Shown here piece by piece: positions 37,901 through 50,522 of a stretch of DNA of 64,000 nucleotides. Under the pieces are notes generated by a model. That model had not been told where the DNA came from. It saw nothing but the letters and a program-made list of their open reading frames with translations, and did not search any database. How positions within the stretch are numbered: position 1 is the first letter of the stretch; each line of letters begins with the position of its first letter. The stretch is taken from positions 23,555,281 through 23,619,280 of the forward strand of contig NC_081143.1 in the NCBI RefSeq assembly GCF_958295425.1. Reading direction: 5' to 3'. Origin of the DNA: Solea solea (taxonomy: Eukaryota > Chordata > Actinopteri > Pleuronectiformes > Soleidae). Made by a program: the position numbers and the translations under genes.

Positions 37901-38929
37901 TATAGTATGTCGTCCAAAATGTAACAAAAAAGTCATAGGTTAGTATGTTGTCCAAAATGTGACAAAAAAGTCATAGGTTAGTATGTTGTCCAAAATGTGA
38001 CAAAAATGTCATAGTATAGCATGTCTTCCAAAATGAGACAAAAATGTCATACTATAGTATGTCGTCCAAAATGAGACAAAAATGTCATAGTATAGTATGT
38101 CGTCCAAAATGTAACAAAAAAGTCATAGGTTAGTATGTTGTCCAAAATGTGACAAAAAAGTCATAGGTTAGTATGTTGTCCAAAATGTGACAAAAAAGTC
38201 ATAGGTTAGTATGTTGTCCAAAATGTGACAAAAATGTCATAGTATAGTATGTCGTCCAAAATCTGACAAAAATGTCATGGTATAGCATGTCGTCCAAAAT
38301 TTGTCAAAAATGTCATAGTATAGTATGTCGTCCAAAATTTGACAAAAATGGCATAGTATAGAATGTCGTCCAAAATTTGACAAAAATGGCATAGTATAGT
38401 ATGTCGTCCAAAATCTGACAAAAATGGCATAGTATAGTATGTCGTCCAAAATTTGACAAAAATGTCATAGTATAGCATGTCGTCCAAAATTTGACAAAAT
38501 GTCATAATATAGTATGTCGTCCAAAATTTGAAAAAAATGTCATACTATAATGTCGTCCAAAATGAGACAAAAATGTCATAGTATAGCATGTCGTCCAAAA
38601 TTTGACAAAATGTCATAGTATAGCATGTCGTCCAAAATTTGTCAAAAATGTCATAGTATAGTATGTCGTCCAAAATTTGACAAAAATGTCATAGTATAGT
38701 ATGTCGTCCAAAATTTGAAAAAAATGTCATACTATAATATGTCGTCCAAAATGAGACAAAAATGTCAGAGTATAGCATGTCGTCCAAAATTTGACAAAAT
38801 GTCATAGTATAGTATTTCGTCCAAAATTTGACAAAAATGTCATAGTATAGTATGTCGTCCAAAATTTGACAAAAATGTCATAGTATAGTATGTCGTCCAA
38901 AATTTGACAAAAATGTCATAGTATAGTAT

Positions 38930-39130
38930 GTCGTCCGTAACCATTAAAAAAAGTCATGCTATAGTATGTTGTCCAAAATCTGACAAAAATGTCATAGTAT
39001 AGTATGTCGTCCGTAACCATTAAAAAAAGTCATGCTATAGTATGTTGTCCAAAATCTGACAAAAATGTCATAGTATAGTATGTCGTCCGTAACCATTAAA
39101 AAAAGTCATGCTATAGTATGTTGTCCAAAA
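38930..39130. repeat. Three-copy ~75-bp dimeric sub-repeat inside the satellite
   Basis: CGTCCGTAACCATTAAAAAA followed by AGTCATGCTATAGTATGTTG and a standard monomer occurs three times in tandem, suggesting recent local amplification of a variant dimer. Confidence 0.75.
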
Positions 39131-40028
39131 TCTGACAAAAATGTCATAGTATAGTATGTCGTCCAAAATGAGACAAAAATGTCATAGTATAGCATGTCGT
39201 CCAAAATCTGACAAAATGTCATAGTTACGTATGCCGTCCAAAATCTGACAAAAATGTCATAGTATAGCATGTCGTCCAAAATTTGTCAAAAATGTCATAG
39301 TATAGTATGTCGTCCAAAATCTGACAAAAATGTCATAGTATAGCATGTCGTCCAAAATTTGTCAAAAATGTCATAGTATAGTTTGTCGTCCAAAATTTGA
39401 CAAAAATGTCATAGTATAGTATGTCGTCCAAAATTTGAAAAAATGTCAAACTATAATATGTCGTCCAAAATGAGACAAAAATGTCATAGTATAGTATGTC
39501 GTCCAAAATTTGACAAAAATGTCATAGTATAGTATGTCGTCCAAAATTTGACAAAAATGTCATAGTATAGTATGTCGTCCAAAATTTGACAAAAATGGCA
39601 CAGTATAGTATGTCGTCCAAAAGGAGACAAAAATGTCATAGTATAATATGTCGTCCAAAATGAGACAAAAATGTCATAGTATAGTATGTCGTCCAAAATT
39701 TGACAAAAATGTCATAGTATAGTATGTCGTCCAAAATTTGACAAAAATGTCATAGTATAGTATGTCGTCCAAAATTTGAAAAAAATGTCATACTATAATA
39801 TGTCGTCCAAAATGAGACAAAAATGTCAGAGTATAGCATGTCGTCCAAAATTTGACAAAATGTCATAGTATAGTATTTCGTCCAAAATTTGACAAAAATG
39901 TCATAGTATAGTATGTCGTCCAAAATTTGACAAAAATGTCATAGTATAGTATGTCATCCAAAATCAGTCATAGTATAGTATGTCCTCCAAACGGGCACCA
40001 ACAAGTCTCAGGATTGCAGTGGGCAGTT

Positions 40029-40095
40029 GTTCCAACCAGGGCTTGAACCCTGATCTGTTTTTTCAAAGGCAAGAGCAGTTACCACTACACCAACC
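40029..40095 (-). other. tRNA-like sequence embedded in the satellite, copy 1
   Basis: On the minus strand the A-box-like TGGTGTAGTGG (40092-40082) and B-box-like GGTTCAAGCCC (40049-40039) are 32 bases apart, within a 67-base tRNA-like unit. CAGGGTTCAAGCCCTGG can form a T-arm. No clear acceptor pairing or anticodon is seen, so this is probably a tRNA-derived (SINE-head) fragment rather than a working tRNA. Confidence 0.6.
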
Positions 40096-41862
40096 TTGTG
40101 GACCCAATCTACAGTATGTTGTCCTAAATGACACCTAAACACCATAGTATAGTATGTCGTCCGTAATCAGTCAAAAAAGTCATGCTATAGTATGTTGTCC
40201 AAAATCTGACAAAATGTCATAGTATAGTATGTCGTCCAAAATCTGACAAAATGTCATAGTTAAGTACATATGTCGTCCAAAATCTGACAAAAATGTCATA
40301 GTATAGTATGTCGTCCAAAATCTGACAAAAATGTCATAGTATAGCATGTCGTCCAAAATTTGTCAAAAATGTCATAGTGTAGTATGTCGTCCAAAATTTG
40401 ACAAAAATGTCATACTATAATATGTCTTTCAAAATGAGTAAAAATGTCATAGTATAGTATGTCGTCCTAAATGAGACAAAAATGTCATAGTATAGTATGT
40501 CGTCCAAAATCTGAAAAAAATGTCATAGTATAGTATGTCGTCCAAAATTTGACAAAAATGGCATAGTATAGCATGTCGTCCAAAATTTGACAAAATGTCA
40601 TAGTATAGTATGTCGTCCAAAATTTGACAAAAATGTCATAGTATATAGCATGTCGTCCAAAATTTGACAAAATGTCATAGTATAGTATGTCGTCCAAAAT
40701 CGGACAAAAATGTCATACTATAATATGTCGTCCAAAATGAGTAAAAATGTCATAGTATACTATGTCGTCCTAAATGAGACAAAAATGTCATAGTATAGTA
40801 TGTCGTCCAAAATCTGACAAAAATGTCATAGTATAGTATGTCGTCCAAAATTTGACAAAAACGGCATAGTATAGCATGTCGTCCAAAATTTGACAAAATG
40901 TCATAGTATAGTATGTCGTCCAAAATTTGACAAAAATGTCATAGTATAGTATGTCATCCAAAATTTGAAAAAAATGTCATACTATAATATGTCGTCCAAA
41001 ATGAGACAAAAATGTCATAGTATAGTATGTCGTCCAAAATTTGACAAAAATGTCATAGTATAGTATGTCGCCCAAAATTTTACAAAAATGTCATAGTATA
41101 GTATGTCGTCCAAAATTTGACAAAAATGGCACAGTATAGCATGTCGTCCAAAATCTGACAAAAATGTCGTAGTATAGCATGTCGTACAAAATTTGACAAA
41201 AATGTCATAGTATAGTATGTCGTCCAAAATTTGAAAAAAATGTCATACTATAATATGTCGTCAAAAATGAGACAAAAATGTCATAGTATAGTATGTCGTC
41301 CAAAATTTGACAAAAATGTCATAGTATAGTATGTCGTCCAAAATTTGACAAAAATGTCATAGTATAGTATGTCGTCCTAAATGAGACAAAAATGTCATAG
41401 TATAGCATGTCGTCCAAAATTTGACAAAATGTCATAGTATAGTATGTCGTCCAAAATGAGACAAAAATGTCATAGTATAGTATGTCTTCCAAAATCTGAC
41501 AAAATGTCATAGTATAGTATTTCGTCCAAAATTTGACAAAAATGTCATAGTATAGTATGTCATCCAAAATTTGAAAAAAATGTCATACTATAATATGTCG
41601 TCCAAAATGAGACAAAAATGTCATAGTATAGTATGTCGTCCAAAATTTGACAAAAATGTCATAGTATAGTATGTCGCCCAAAATTTTACAAAAATGTCAT
41701 AGTATAGTATGTCGTCCAAAATTTGACAAAAATGGCACAGTATAGTATGTCGTCCAAAATCTGACAAAAATGTCATAGTAAAGCATGTCGTCCAAAGTGA
41801 GTCATTGTATAGTATGTCCTCCAAACGGGTACCAACAAGTCTCAGGATTGCAGTGGGCACTT

Positions 41863-41929
41863 GTTCCAGCCAGGGCTTGAACCCGGATCGTTTTTTTCAA
41901 AGGCAAGAGCAGTTACCACTACACCAACC
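41863..41929 (-). other. tRNA-like sequence embedded in the satellite, copy 2
   Basis: This is the same unit as at 40029 with a few substitutions, 1,834 bp further on, with intact A- and B-box-like motifs. Flanking non-satellite sequence (AACAAGTCTCAGGATTGCAG on one side, CCTAAATGACACCTAAACAC on the other) is shared by both copies. Confidence 0.6.
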
Positions 41930-43315
41930 TTGTGGACCCAAACTACAGTATGTTGTCCTAAATGACACCTAAACACCATAGTATAGTATGTCGTCCGTAA
42001 TCAGTCAAAAAAGTCATGCTATAGTATGTTGTCCAAAATCTGACAAAAATGTCATACTATAGTATGTCGTCCAAAATTTGACAAAAATGTCATAGTATAG
42101 TATGTCGTCCTAAATGAGACAAAAATGTCATACGATAATATGTCGTCCAAAATGAGACAAAAATGTCATAGTATAGTATGTCGTCCAAAATGAGACAAAA
42201 ATGTCATACGATAATATGTCGTCCAAAATTTGACAAAAATGTCATAGTATAGCATGTTGTCCACAATTTGACAAAAATGTCATAGTATAGTATGTCGTCC
42301 AAAATTTGACAAAAATGTCATAGTATAGTATGTCGTCCAAAATTTGACAAAAATGTCATAGTATAGTATGTCGTCCTAAATGAGACAAAAATGTCATAGT
42401 ATAGCATGTCGTCCAAAATTTGACAAAATGTCATAGTATAGTATGTCGTCCAAAATTTGACAAAAATGTCATAGTATAGTATGTCGTCCAAAATTTGAAA
42501 AAAATGTCATACTATAATATGTCGTCCAAAATTAGACAAAAATGTCATAGTATAGTATGTCGTCCAAAATCTGACAAAATGTCATAGTTAAGTATGTCGT
42601 CCAAAATTTGACAAAAATGTCATAGTATAATATGTCGTCCAAAATCTGACAAAAATGTCATAGTATAGCATGTCCTCCAAAATGTCATAGTATAGCATGT
42701 CCTCCAAAATTTTACAAAAATGTCATAGTATAGTCTGTCGTCCAAAATTTGAAAAAAATGTCATACTATAATATGTCGTCCAAAATGAGACAAAAATGTC
42801 ATAGTATAGTATGTCGTCCAAAATTTGACAAAATGTCATAGTATAGTATGTCGTCCAAAATTTGACAAAAATGTCATAGTATAGTATGTCGTCCAAAATT
42901 TGACAAAAATGGCATAGTATAGAATGTCGTCCAAAATTTGACAAAAATGTCATAGTATAGTATGTCGTCCAAAATTTGACAAAAATGTCATAGTAAAGTA
43001 TGTCGTACAAAATGAGACAAAATGTCATAGTATAGTATGTCGTCCAAAATTTGACAAAAATGGCACAGTATAGCATGTCGTCCAAAATTTGTCAAAAATG
43101 TCATAGTATAGCATGTCGTCCAAAATCAGTCATAGTATGTCGTCCAAAATTTGACAAAAATGTCATAGTATAGTATGTCGTCCTAAATGAGACAAAAATG
43201 TCATAGTATAGCATGTCGTCCAAAATTTGACAAAATGTCATAGTATAGTATGTCGTCCAAAATTTGACAAAAATGTCATAGTAGTATGTCGTCCAAAATC
43301 TGACAAAAATGTCAA

Positions 43316-44150
43316 AAATTTTAACTTTCGGGTTAAAAAAACCATTCCCAATCATCTGCACGTTTTCATATGGGACGCATGAGGGTTTTGTCAATACTTT
43401 GGGATGAGTCACGTGCCAAACTTTTGGGCAGAAGAAGAATAAGAAATGGAATACACGTGGAAGAATAACAAGAGATGCTTGCACTGCAATGTGCTTACAG
43501 TGGCAGGCCCTAATAACGTCCTTTCTGGCATGCAGAGGCCACCATAGTTTCCTGATGCAAATGAGAAAAGGGAGGAGTCCTCCATTTGTTACAATCTGTA
43601 ATTAATATTAGCATATTTTACAATATTTGATAGGATAAGGTTCGTATGTGCGCTTTATTGCTTGTATTATTTGTTTCCTATTGATGTAAAGTGACATAAA
43701 CACAACACAATGACAATAAGTGACATATTTACATACATAAAGGCTTTTATTTCAGTTTTATTATAAGCAGCATACAAATTAAATGTATCGTTGTCATTAG
43801 TTAATGTTTTCTTAGTTAGTGTTTATTGTTTCCAAATGACTTAAAAGTGCCATTTAAATCAAATGCATTGTTATTATTATTATCAGTATCAAGGTCACTG
43901 GATTAAAATACAATATTGACTTTGTTAAGTGGGTTATTGGAGATTGTGTGGACGACGACGTGCTGTTACATGTTATTAATAGTACTGGATGTCTCAGCCG
44001 CATGGTGTCTGTGCCTGCGTATGTGTATGCGCATCCTTTTCCTTTGTTAGAAACTTAAGCGCTCCTGGGGAAGAGATGGCTTCACATGGCGGAGGAAAAG
44101 CTGGAGGTGTAGAGGAGGAGATATAGGTGGAGGGGCAAGGAGACATGGTT
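43316..44150. other. Right flank of the satellite and upstream DNA of NFIL3-like gene 2
   Basis: The first ~200 bases look like a repeat remnant (GAATAAGAAATGGAATACAC, TTACAGTGGCAGGCCCTAAT), and 43518-43570 includes GAGGCCACCATAGTTTCCTG, probably a TTAAAGG-family fragment. A (CA)n run lies at 44158-44172. Confidence 0.5.
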
Positions 44151-44189
44151 TAGTAATACACACACACACACTCAGGCGCGCGCACACGG

Positions 44190-44574
44190 ATAGAGTGTGG
44201 CGAGGAGACACAGAGGACATAAACGTGACGAGGCAGCCTAAGAGCTGTTATGCAACCGCTGACCTACTAACACATATTTCTAGAAAGGGAGCCGGAGAAA
44301 CTAGAGCAAAGAGTCCGACGGCACACAACACACAGGCAGCAGAGCCAAGAGAGACCCGAGCCGCCTTCACCCGAACCACACGGACCACGACAACTACCGA
44401 CCACAGCGGCACCGACAGGGAAAAACGGAGAAGAGGAAGAAAGTTTTGTCATTTTTCCCCCGTTTTGTTGAGAGGTTTCTTGTGAAAGGACAGGGAGCGA
44501 AAGGAAACGGGAGCGAGCCAGCTTTTGTGTCGGGGAAGCCAGAATCTTTTTTTCTCTCCTCCTTCAGGACAAAG
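44190..44574 (+). other. Probable noncoding first exon of NFIL3-like gene 2
   Basis: A GC-rich purine-rich block ends in the donor ACAAAG|GTATGT. The matching acceptor is TTTTCATAACCCAG|GTAG at 49970, behind a long pyrimidine tract. TTATGCAA at 44248-44255 is a D-box/CEBP-like octamer. The start of the exon is approximate. Confidence 0.55.
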
Positions 44575-47500
44575 GTATGTTTGAGTGAGCGCCTTTGTCT
44601 CCGTCTGTGTGTCTGTCCGTATCCCTCTGGGTTTTTGGGTTAAACATTGAAGTGTTTCAGCTCTATCTGTGTGTGCGTGTTTGTGAGGACATGATGCTTA
44701 TGGCCGGGTATTGTTCACATGGCGGCGGCGGACCCGCGCGACCGCCCGTGACTTTGAGACGCACGCGGCTGCTTGTGTTACAAAATAACTGCGTTTGCTA
44801 CTTTTGTTGCCGTTTTTCTTTTATTCTCCCTCGCTCTCTCGCTTTTTTTTACTATAGTAGGTAAATGCTTAGCGGGGCTTACGAGGAGGAATAGAGAGTC
44901 TCACTCACTGGTTACCCAACACATGTACGTGTTCAATGTCAAGGCGAGGTAATTTCACTCATGGTGGAATGCTGCTGTTGGAGCTACTGCCTCTGTTTTG
45001 TCTGGTTTATGCAGACACATACACACACTAGCTCATGCACGTGGCGTGCTAATGTGTGTGTAGTATTATATATCTTATATACTATATACATATATGTATA
45101 TATATATAATAACTGTATGTAATTCTCATTCTTTGGGAAATTAAAGTCATCTCTTTCAGCTAATGAAAATGCATTAAGGGATTGGTTCCCTTTCGGGAAA
45201 ATTGTGTTTTTAATATTTTTTTATTATTATGGATTTCTTTTTACATTACATTGTAATTAAAACACTTTACATGAAATGAAAGGTGTTAGGTTAGAGTATA
45301 ATTTCAAAAAAATCCCATGCGTGAATGTCCAAAATCATTCATTTATAAGGGCTAAATTGATGATTATTATTTTTGTGAATCAATTAAATGCAGATATTTG
45401 TGTAAAAATGTTGACTAGGGGTTCCCATGCCTAAAAATAACAACATTTTCAAATATTTGTATTGCTCTACAAAGCAAAGATATCCAGTTTGGGGTCATAG
45501 AGGGAAAAAAATCTATTGAAACCATATAATTGGTCTTGATTTTTCCAAACCAATAATCAAAATAGGTGGTTGTTAATTAATAATTGCACAGTAATCGATT
45601 AATGTTGCAGCATTAGATACTATGAGGTAAAAATATGTCTAGCACTGTGAACTTGAAGACTGTAATGCTTATGTGACGACTGAACCTCACAAGTGCAGAG
45701 CATTTTGCCCTCAGGATACATCACTATCACATAATAAACGTTCAAGTTCCACGTAAAGAAAATTATCTAAACGATGATTTGTGATTTTTATTCACAGTGT
45801 TGCTGGGTGGTTTTCTTATAACTCCTGAGGTGTGTTAAGTAAAGCACAGAGCTTTGCTTTGAGGGAGTTGGAGGGTATGACATAACCAGGCACAGCAGGG
45901 AGAAGCAATAAACTGCAGCTCTCTCCTGGGACAGAGAGCCTGTAATTGATTCCCGTTCACACCCTGTGCTTTGCTTCCCATTATTCATACCCACATTAAC
46001 ACTAAATACTCATCTCTGAAGCACGATAGATATTTAGCGAATGTCCGCGTTGGAATATCGTGAGCTATACGCGCTTTGATCTGTGTTGTAACACAGCTGC
46101 TTTAGTGTATGCGAGCTATTTATAACCTCGCTGTGTCCTTCCCCACCATAGAAAAGTATGGGGCAGGAAAAAAAAGCAGAAGTGGTGCTAAACCAGATTC
46201 AACAGGCTTTCCTGTTTCGTACAAAGCACGTCTCCCAAGATCCTGATGAGGTTCTTTGCGTGAGTTTGTTGTGAAATTACAACAAGTGAACATCCAGGAT
46301 GTGATGCAATGCACGGAAACCCCTGTCTGGCGAAGGCAAGGCAGGCAGAGTTCTGGTGAGGACTTAGTCCGCCTGCTGCCAGCTGGTCTGGTTTTCAGAG
46401 CGACTGCATTGCTCCGTCCCCACCAGCTTTCCAAATATAGGTCAGACCTGTAACTGGGTATATGGGGCAAGTCGTGGACTACTTTGACAACTCTGTCTGA
46501 GGAACAAAAGATTTCAGACTCATGCAGACTGAAGTAACTTCAGCCATTTTGCCCCACTTTGTATCAGTATGTTTATTTAATTGTTTTTTTTTGTTAATCT
46601 AAGAGTAATTGTGTGTAAAGATGTGGTCACAAGATTTAACTTAAAAAAAGCATCTTTTCACCAACATTCAAATAAAAAAATAAATAAAGAAAAGCCTATT
46701 TATTAGATTAAAAGTCTAAATGTGTAAGCTTTTCTCTTATCTGTTCAGTATAGTACAAGTTGAAGGGCTTTAGTCACATTCCTATAAGGAAGTGTTAAGT
46801 GGCACACAGTCGCATAGGTCTCAATGACTGACCTGGAATGTCTGGATTCCTGCCTCCGACTTTTGTTTCTTGAGGGCAAAATGGAGGCTACTTGCTGGGG
46901 CCCCTTCCACGTGTGTGGTGTTGGATCACGTAAGATGGAGGAGGGGAAAAGGATGCCTTGTGTTTTACTCACACTTGCCTCAGAGGGGGTCAGAGGTGAG
47001 ACATTCCTCCCTGAGCGGCAAGTGCCTGGGAACTATACTTCCTCACTGTGTTTTTCTCAGTTAAAGCACAGAGCAGCTGCAGTGAATCATCCATTTTAAT
47101 GGAGAATTAACCTTTTCGCAAAGAGCCAATTACACCGTGCACCTAATGCCCGGTGTCTTTCTTCACCCAGCGTAGATCTTTACTTTCATTCAGGGAAAAA
47201 AAGACATGCAGGGAGAATAATGAAAGGGGAGATTTCAGGCATTCATTGCCACTAACCTGTAGCTCCTGCCGCTATGTAATACGCATGTGTTACACAAGCT
47301 TTGTGCTCTACAGCGGGAGAGATTCAGAGCACGTACGTTATGAGGAACAGCAGCAGCCCCTCCCCATGCAGTCCTGAGAGGGAGACTGTTATGTGTGAAT
47401 TTGGCTGCAGAGATGGGTGTGTGCTCTGACGTCAGTGCTATCTCCCTGTCTCTCCCTATCGTTTTTCATCTGCCACTGATGCATTTTAGTTACGTGCTGC

Positions 47501-49970
47501 ATAAGGCGTTGCAGGGTTTCCAGAGTGAGCGGGGTTTAATGTTGCATGAAAATCACCGGGGCTGTCGTAATCCAATTTTTTATGTGTGTGTTGGGGCACA
47601 TGGTGTCCTCAAGTTTGTCTCTTTTTAGTCTTCAGTTTTTTTTTGTTTTTTTTTTTAGATGCATTCCTCCTGTAACCCAATCGTCCCTATGCTTCCTCCC
47701 TCTCTCACTTCTTCTCTTGCTCTATTTTTAGAGTGTAGTCTAATACTCTCTTTCCCTCTCTTGCCCTCCCTCCCATGCAGTCCCACTGACCTATTTTATG
47801 GCGCACCGTCAAAGACAGGAGCAGTGTTTACCGCTAAGCATCGTTTCTAGGTCAGTGGGACAGCGCAGACGTATGCATGCTTCCTTCCCACCCGCCTTTG
47901 TTTCTCAACCCCCCTCTGCAAGTCTTCAGGAAAATGATTCAGGTCTGTGGGGGGGGACACGGGGGCTGACTGACCCCCACATTTTTCCACATCTGTTGGT
48001 GGTTGTGTCCAAATGCCCGTCTGCTTGACATAGCTTCACTCTGGTAAAAGAGGCGAACATGAGATGGAGGAGCTCTTGTTCTCAGCAGCCTGTTGCCGAT
48101 GTAGACTTAGCCCCAGAGTTACATTATCACAAGCTTGGGTAAATATATAGTTAATTATTCTGAGCTGAGCTGCCGTCAAGGTTACATTTTGTTTTTTTTC
48201 AAACTTAGCTAACGGTGTCATTGACTCTAAAGCAGTTAAATGTAGTGAGCAGTGTGGAAAAGACATTCAGTGTGAAGTATGTAAGTGGTTTGTGATATGG
48301 GAACAGTTTAGCCACTGCAGCGTGTTCAAAGTAAGCTGAATCATTGCAAGCTGATGTGAATCATTCTTGATCTACTAGAGGACTTTGGTTCCACTCCTTG
48401 TGAAATGTAAGGGTGTGTTTTCTCTCGCTCTCTCCTCCTCTTAACGTTACAGTTTAGAAACAAAAAGTCAGTGGAGATTCTTTTTTCAGATATTTTTTTT
48501 TCTTCTCTTGCCCGTGGCGTGTCTGGCCACAGTTTTCAGGTTTTGTTATACACACGAGAACAAAACAGTTTGTTTTTCCAGTAACATCAACAGGTTCTCG
48601 TGCCCGGGAATTACTTAACCTACAAAATGAAACTGACTTGACCGATTGTAAACCACATATCGTTTTGTGCCCTAAATTATGACAATAACTGCTGACAGCA
48701 TTTATTTTTTAAATTTAAGAGAGGTCAAAATTTGCTTTTTTGATGCCCTTCTTCAGTAGCATGACACAAATTCTTAACATGACCTCTGCCTCATTATGTT
48801 ACATATTTATTACTAGGATTTTTAATAACTGTATTTACAATTTGACAATTTAAGTTAATGTGATTTTGCATCAGTGATAACAATTACCCTTAAAACACCA
48901 GAGAAAGATCGGCATTATATAAACTGGTGATGTTCGAGGTTCATTTCTGTTCTTCTTTTTTGTCGAGAAGTGTTGCGAACTAAAAGTGACACCAGCGGAG
49001 TCATTGTTACACTCACAGGCACAGTGACCTAGATTAGATAGATAGATACTTTATTCATCTCACAGAGAAATTCACAGTTCTGCATTCCCCGTGTGTGTTT
49101 GTATGCATGTGTGTGTGTGTGTGTGTGTGTGTGTATTGGAAATGTCTTCATGTTTGTAATGGACTCCGGGGCTCAGTGTAATGATGTGTTATTAATTAGC
49201 GTATATCAACTGTGTAATGAGCAACGAGAGAACCAGAGAGGTCAGTCCCAAAACAAGCGCAGATGTAGTTATGACATAACTCCAGAAGGCCGTCGACATC
49301 CTTCCGCACTGCATTCTGCATTGTTGTTAACTTTATGCCGCAAAACCTGTTGGGTGGGCGAAGCTTCCCGTTGAGCTACGATGTTGACACAGCACAGGAA
49401 GGCTCAGCAGCTCAGTCAGTGTAACTGAAGACAGTGCAAGCTACCACATAAGAAACCCAGCCATTACAGCTGCGATGGAGATTCCCTCCCCTCCCCAACA
49501 CGGTGTAACACAGATGTTTGTCCAGATGTGTTAGAAGAAGGACACAACGTATTTAGCGGACGTGTTTGTTTTTGAATGATTTTATTAATTGATATCGGGT
49601 CATTCAATTGATTCTGAACATCAGTTATTTTAGCACCGTCCTACTTGGTCCCTGGTAATGTCACTGCCGCAGTAGAGGCAGCCGAAGCAGTGTGTTCATT
49701 CATGCGCAGCCCTGTGTGCTTGTGTGTCTACTTGTGTATGCTGCTGCTCAGAGCCTGCATCCAAGAAAACAAGATGAACATTGTGTGAACATTTGTTGTA
49801 GTTTGAACTGCGATTAACAGACTGTGTTGATCTCATACCGTAGAGGTCACACTAATGACACTCAAATCAAAGCTTTGCATTACAGTTTAAAATGTAACTC
49901 TTATTAGAGCTTACTAAAATATCAATCTAACCCCCTCTCCTCTTTTTCTCTCTCTCTTTTCATAACCCAG
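44575..49970 (+). other. ~5.4-kb 5'-UTR intron of NFIL3-like gene 2
   Basis: It contains a (TA)n run at 45065-45112, a GATAGATACTTTATTCATCT retroelement-tail-like fragment at 49039-49060 and (GT)n at 49109-49134. Several open frames of 60-116 codons have no recognisable domain. It may hold enhancers, but no motif cluster stood out. Confidence 0.5.
49109..49134. repeat. (GT)n microsatellite
   Basis: About 13 uninterrupted GT units, directly after a retroelement-tail-like sequence. Confidence 0.85.
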
Positions 49971-50522
49971 GTAGTGGTCAGCAGACAGCACGACCGACTC
50001 TTCGCCCTCAGGGAGCCCTGAAGTACACAGCTTGACCTATATCCTGTGTAAGACACTGAGAATAACACAACAAGAGGCCTGGCAGACATCACAGTTCTGC
50101 TGAAGACTGAGGAGACGCCAAAACACTCAAAATCACCTCGAGCAAGTCTCCAAAAAAGTCCTTGAACGTTGGATCAAGTCAACTGGACGACACTCAGCTT
50201 AAAATCTCAAGTTGTGGATTTTTTTAGGCTATCCGTACACAACACAAGTTCAATGGTTTTTGTGGAATTCCACCTCTTTTTAATCTTCCTTGCTAATTTA
50301 GACACTTGAATGTTTTGATTCTGAAAAGCAAAGCAACAGAAATCAATGAGGCTTTTCCTTCAAGGAGCACAAATACCTCATCCAGAAATTTTTGCTGATC
50401 CTGCGACATAGGTCACACTACTTACCAACAAAGCGGAAGGCTCTTACTGTACTGTTCTACATCTTTTCCCTCCCCCTTTGCCCTTTGCTAGAGTCACACT
50501 CTGGCCCCCAGCTGAGAAAAAC
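49971..50522 (+). promoter_or_regulatory. 5' leader of NFIL3-like gene 2 with upstream ORFs
   Basis: The 552-base leader in the coding exon has short upstream ORFs: 50253-50309 (18 codons, MVFVEFHLFLIFLANLDT), 50310-50318 (MF) and 50346-50411 (21 codons). All stop before the main ATG at 50523 and could limit its translation. Confidence 0.55.

Larger units (their letters stand above)
35073..43315. repeat. ~8.2-kb satellite array of a 38-bp monomer
   Basis: The monomer reads (plus strand, most of the array) GTATGTCGTCCAAAATTTGA then CAAAAATGTCATAGTATA, 38 bp and about 215 copies. From 35073 to about 35575 it runs in the opposite orientation. Common variants are CTGAC, GAGAC, TTGTC and TGTAAC in place of TTGAC, and ATGGCATAG for ATGTCATAG. 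Each monomer contains GACA-AAAA-TGTC, a small hairpin. Larger blocks recur, e.g. GAAACAAAAATTTCATAG at 35913, 36710 and 37314. Minus-strand frames up to ~127 residues are explained by the repeat: three monomers equal 38 codons. No centromere role can be claimed from sequence. Confidence 0.95.

Noticed and set aside
40029..40095. A functional tRNA gene
   Set aside because: A and B boxes and a T-arm are visible, but no convincing acceptor stem or anticodon loop was found, and the unit lies inside a duplicated satellite segment. It is listed as tRNA-like only.
35073..43315. CRISPR-like array
   Set aside because: The repeats are contiguous with no unique spacers, variants are substitutions, and the genome is eukaryotic. 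This is a satellite.
36115..43484. Long minus-strand ORFs (70-127 residues) with repeating DDILYYDIFVKFWTTYYTM-like peptides
   Set aside because: They are translations of the 38-bp satellite; three monomers make 38 codons. They stay open only where a GGCATA variant replaces a TGA-forming triplet, there is no start context, and no domain is seen.
44195..44485. 96-residue ORF near the start of NFIL3-like gene 2
   Set aside because: It falls in the presumed noncoding first exon, is low in complexity (Thr/Arg-rich), and ends in a spliced leader region.
50478..50522. Start of NFIL3-like gene 2 at 50478
   Set aside because: That codon is TTG. The first in-frame ATG at 50523 gives a plausible N-terminus, so it was used.
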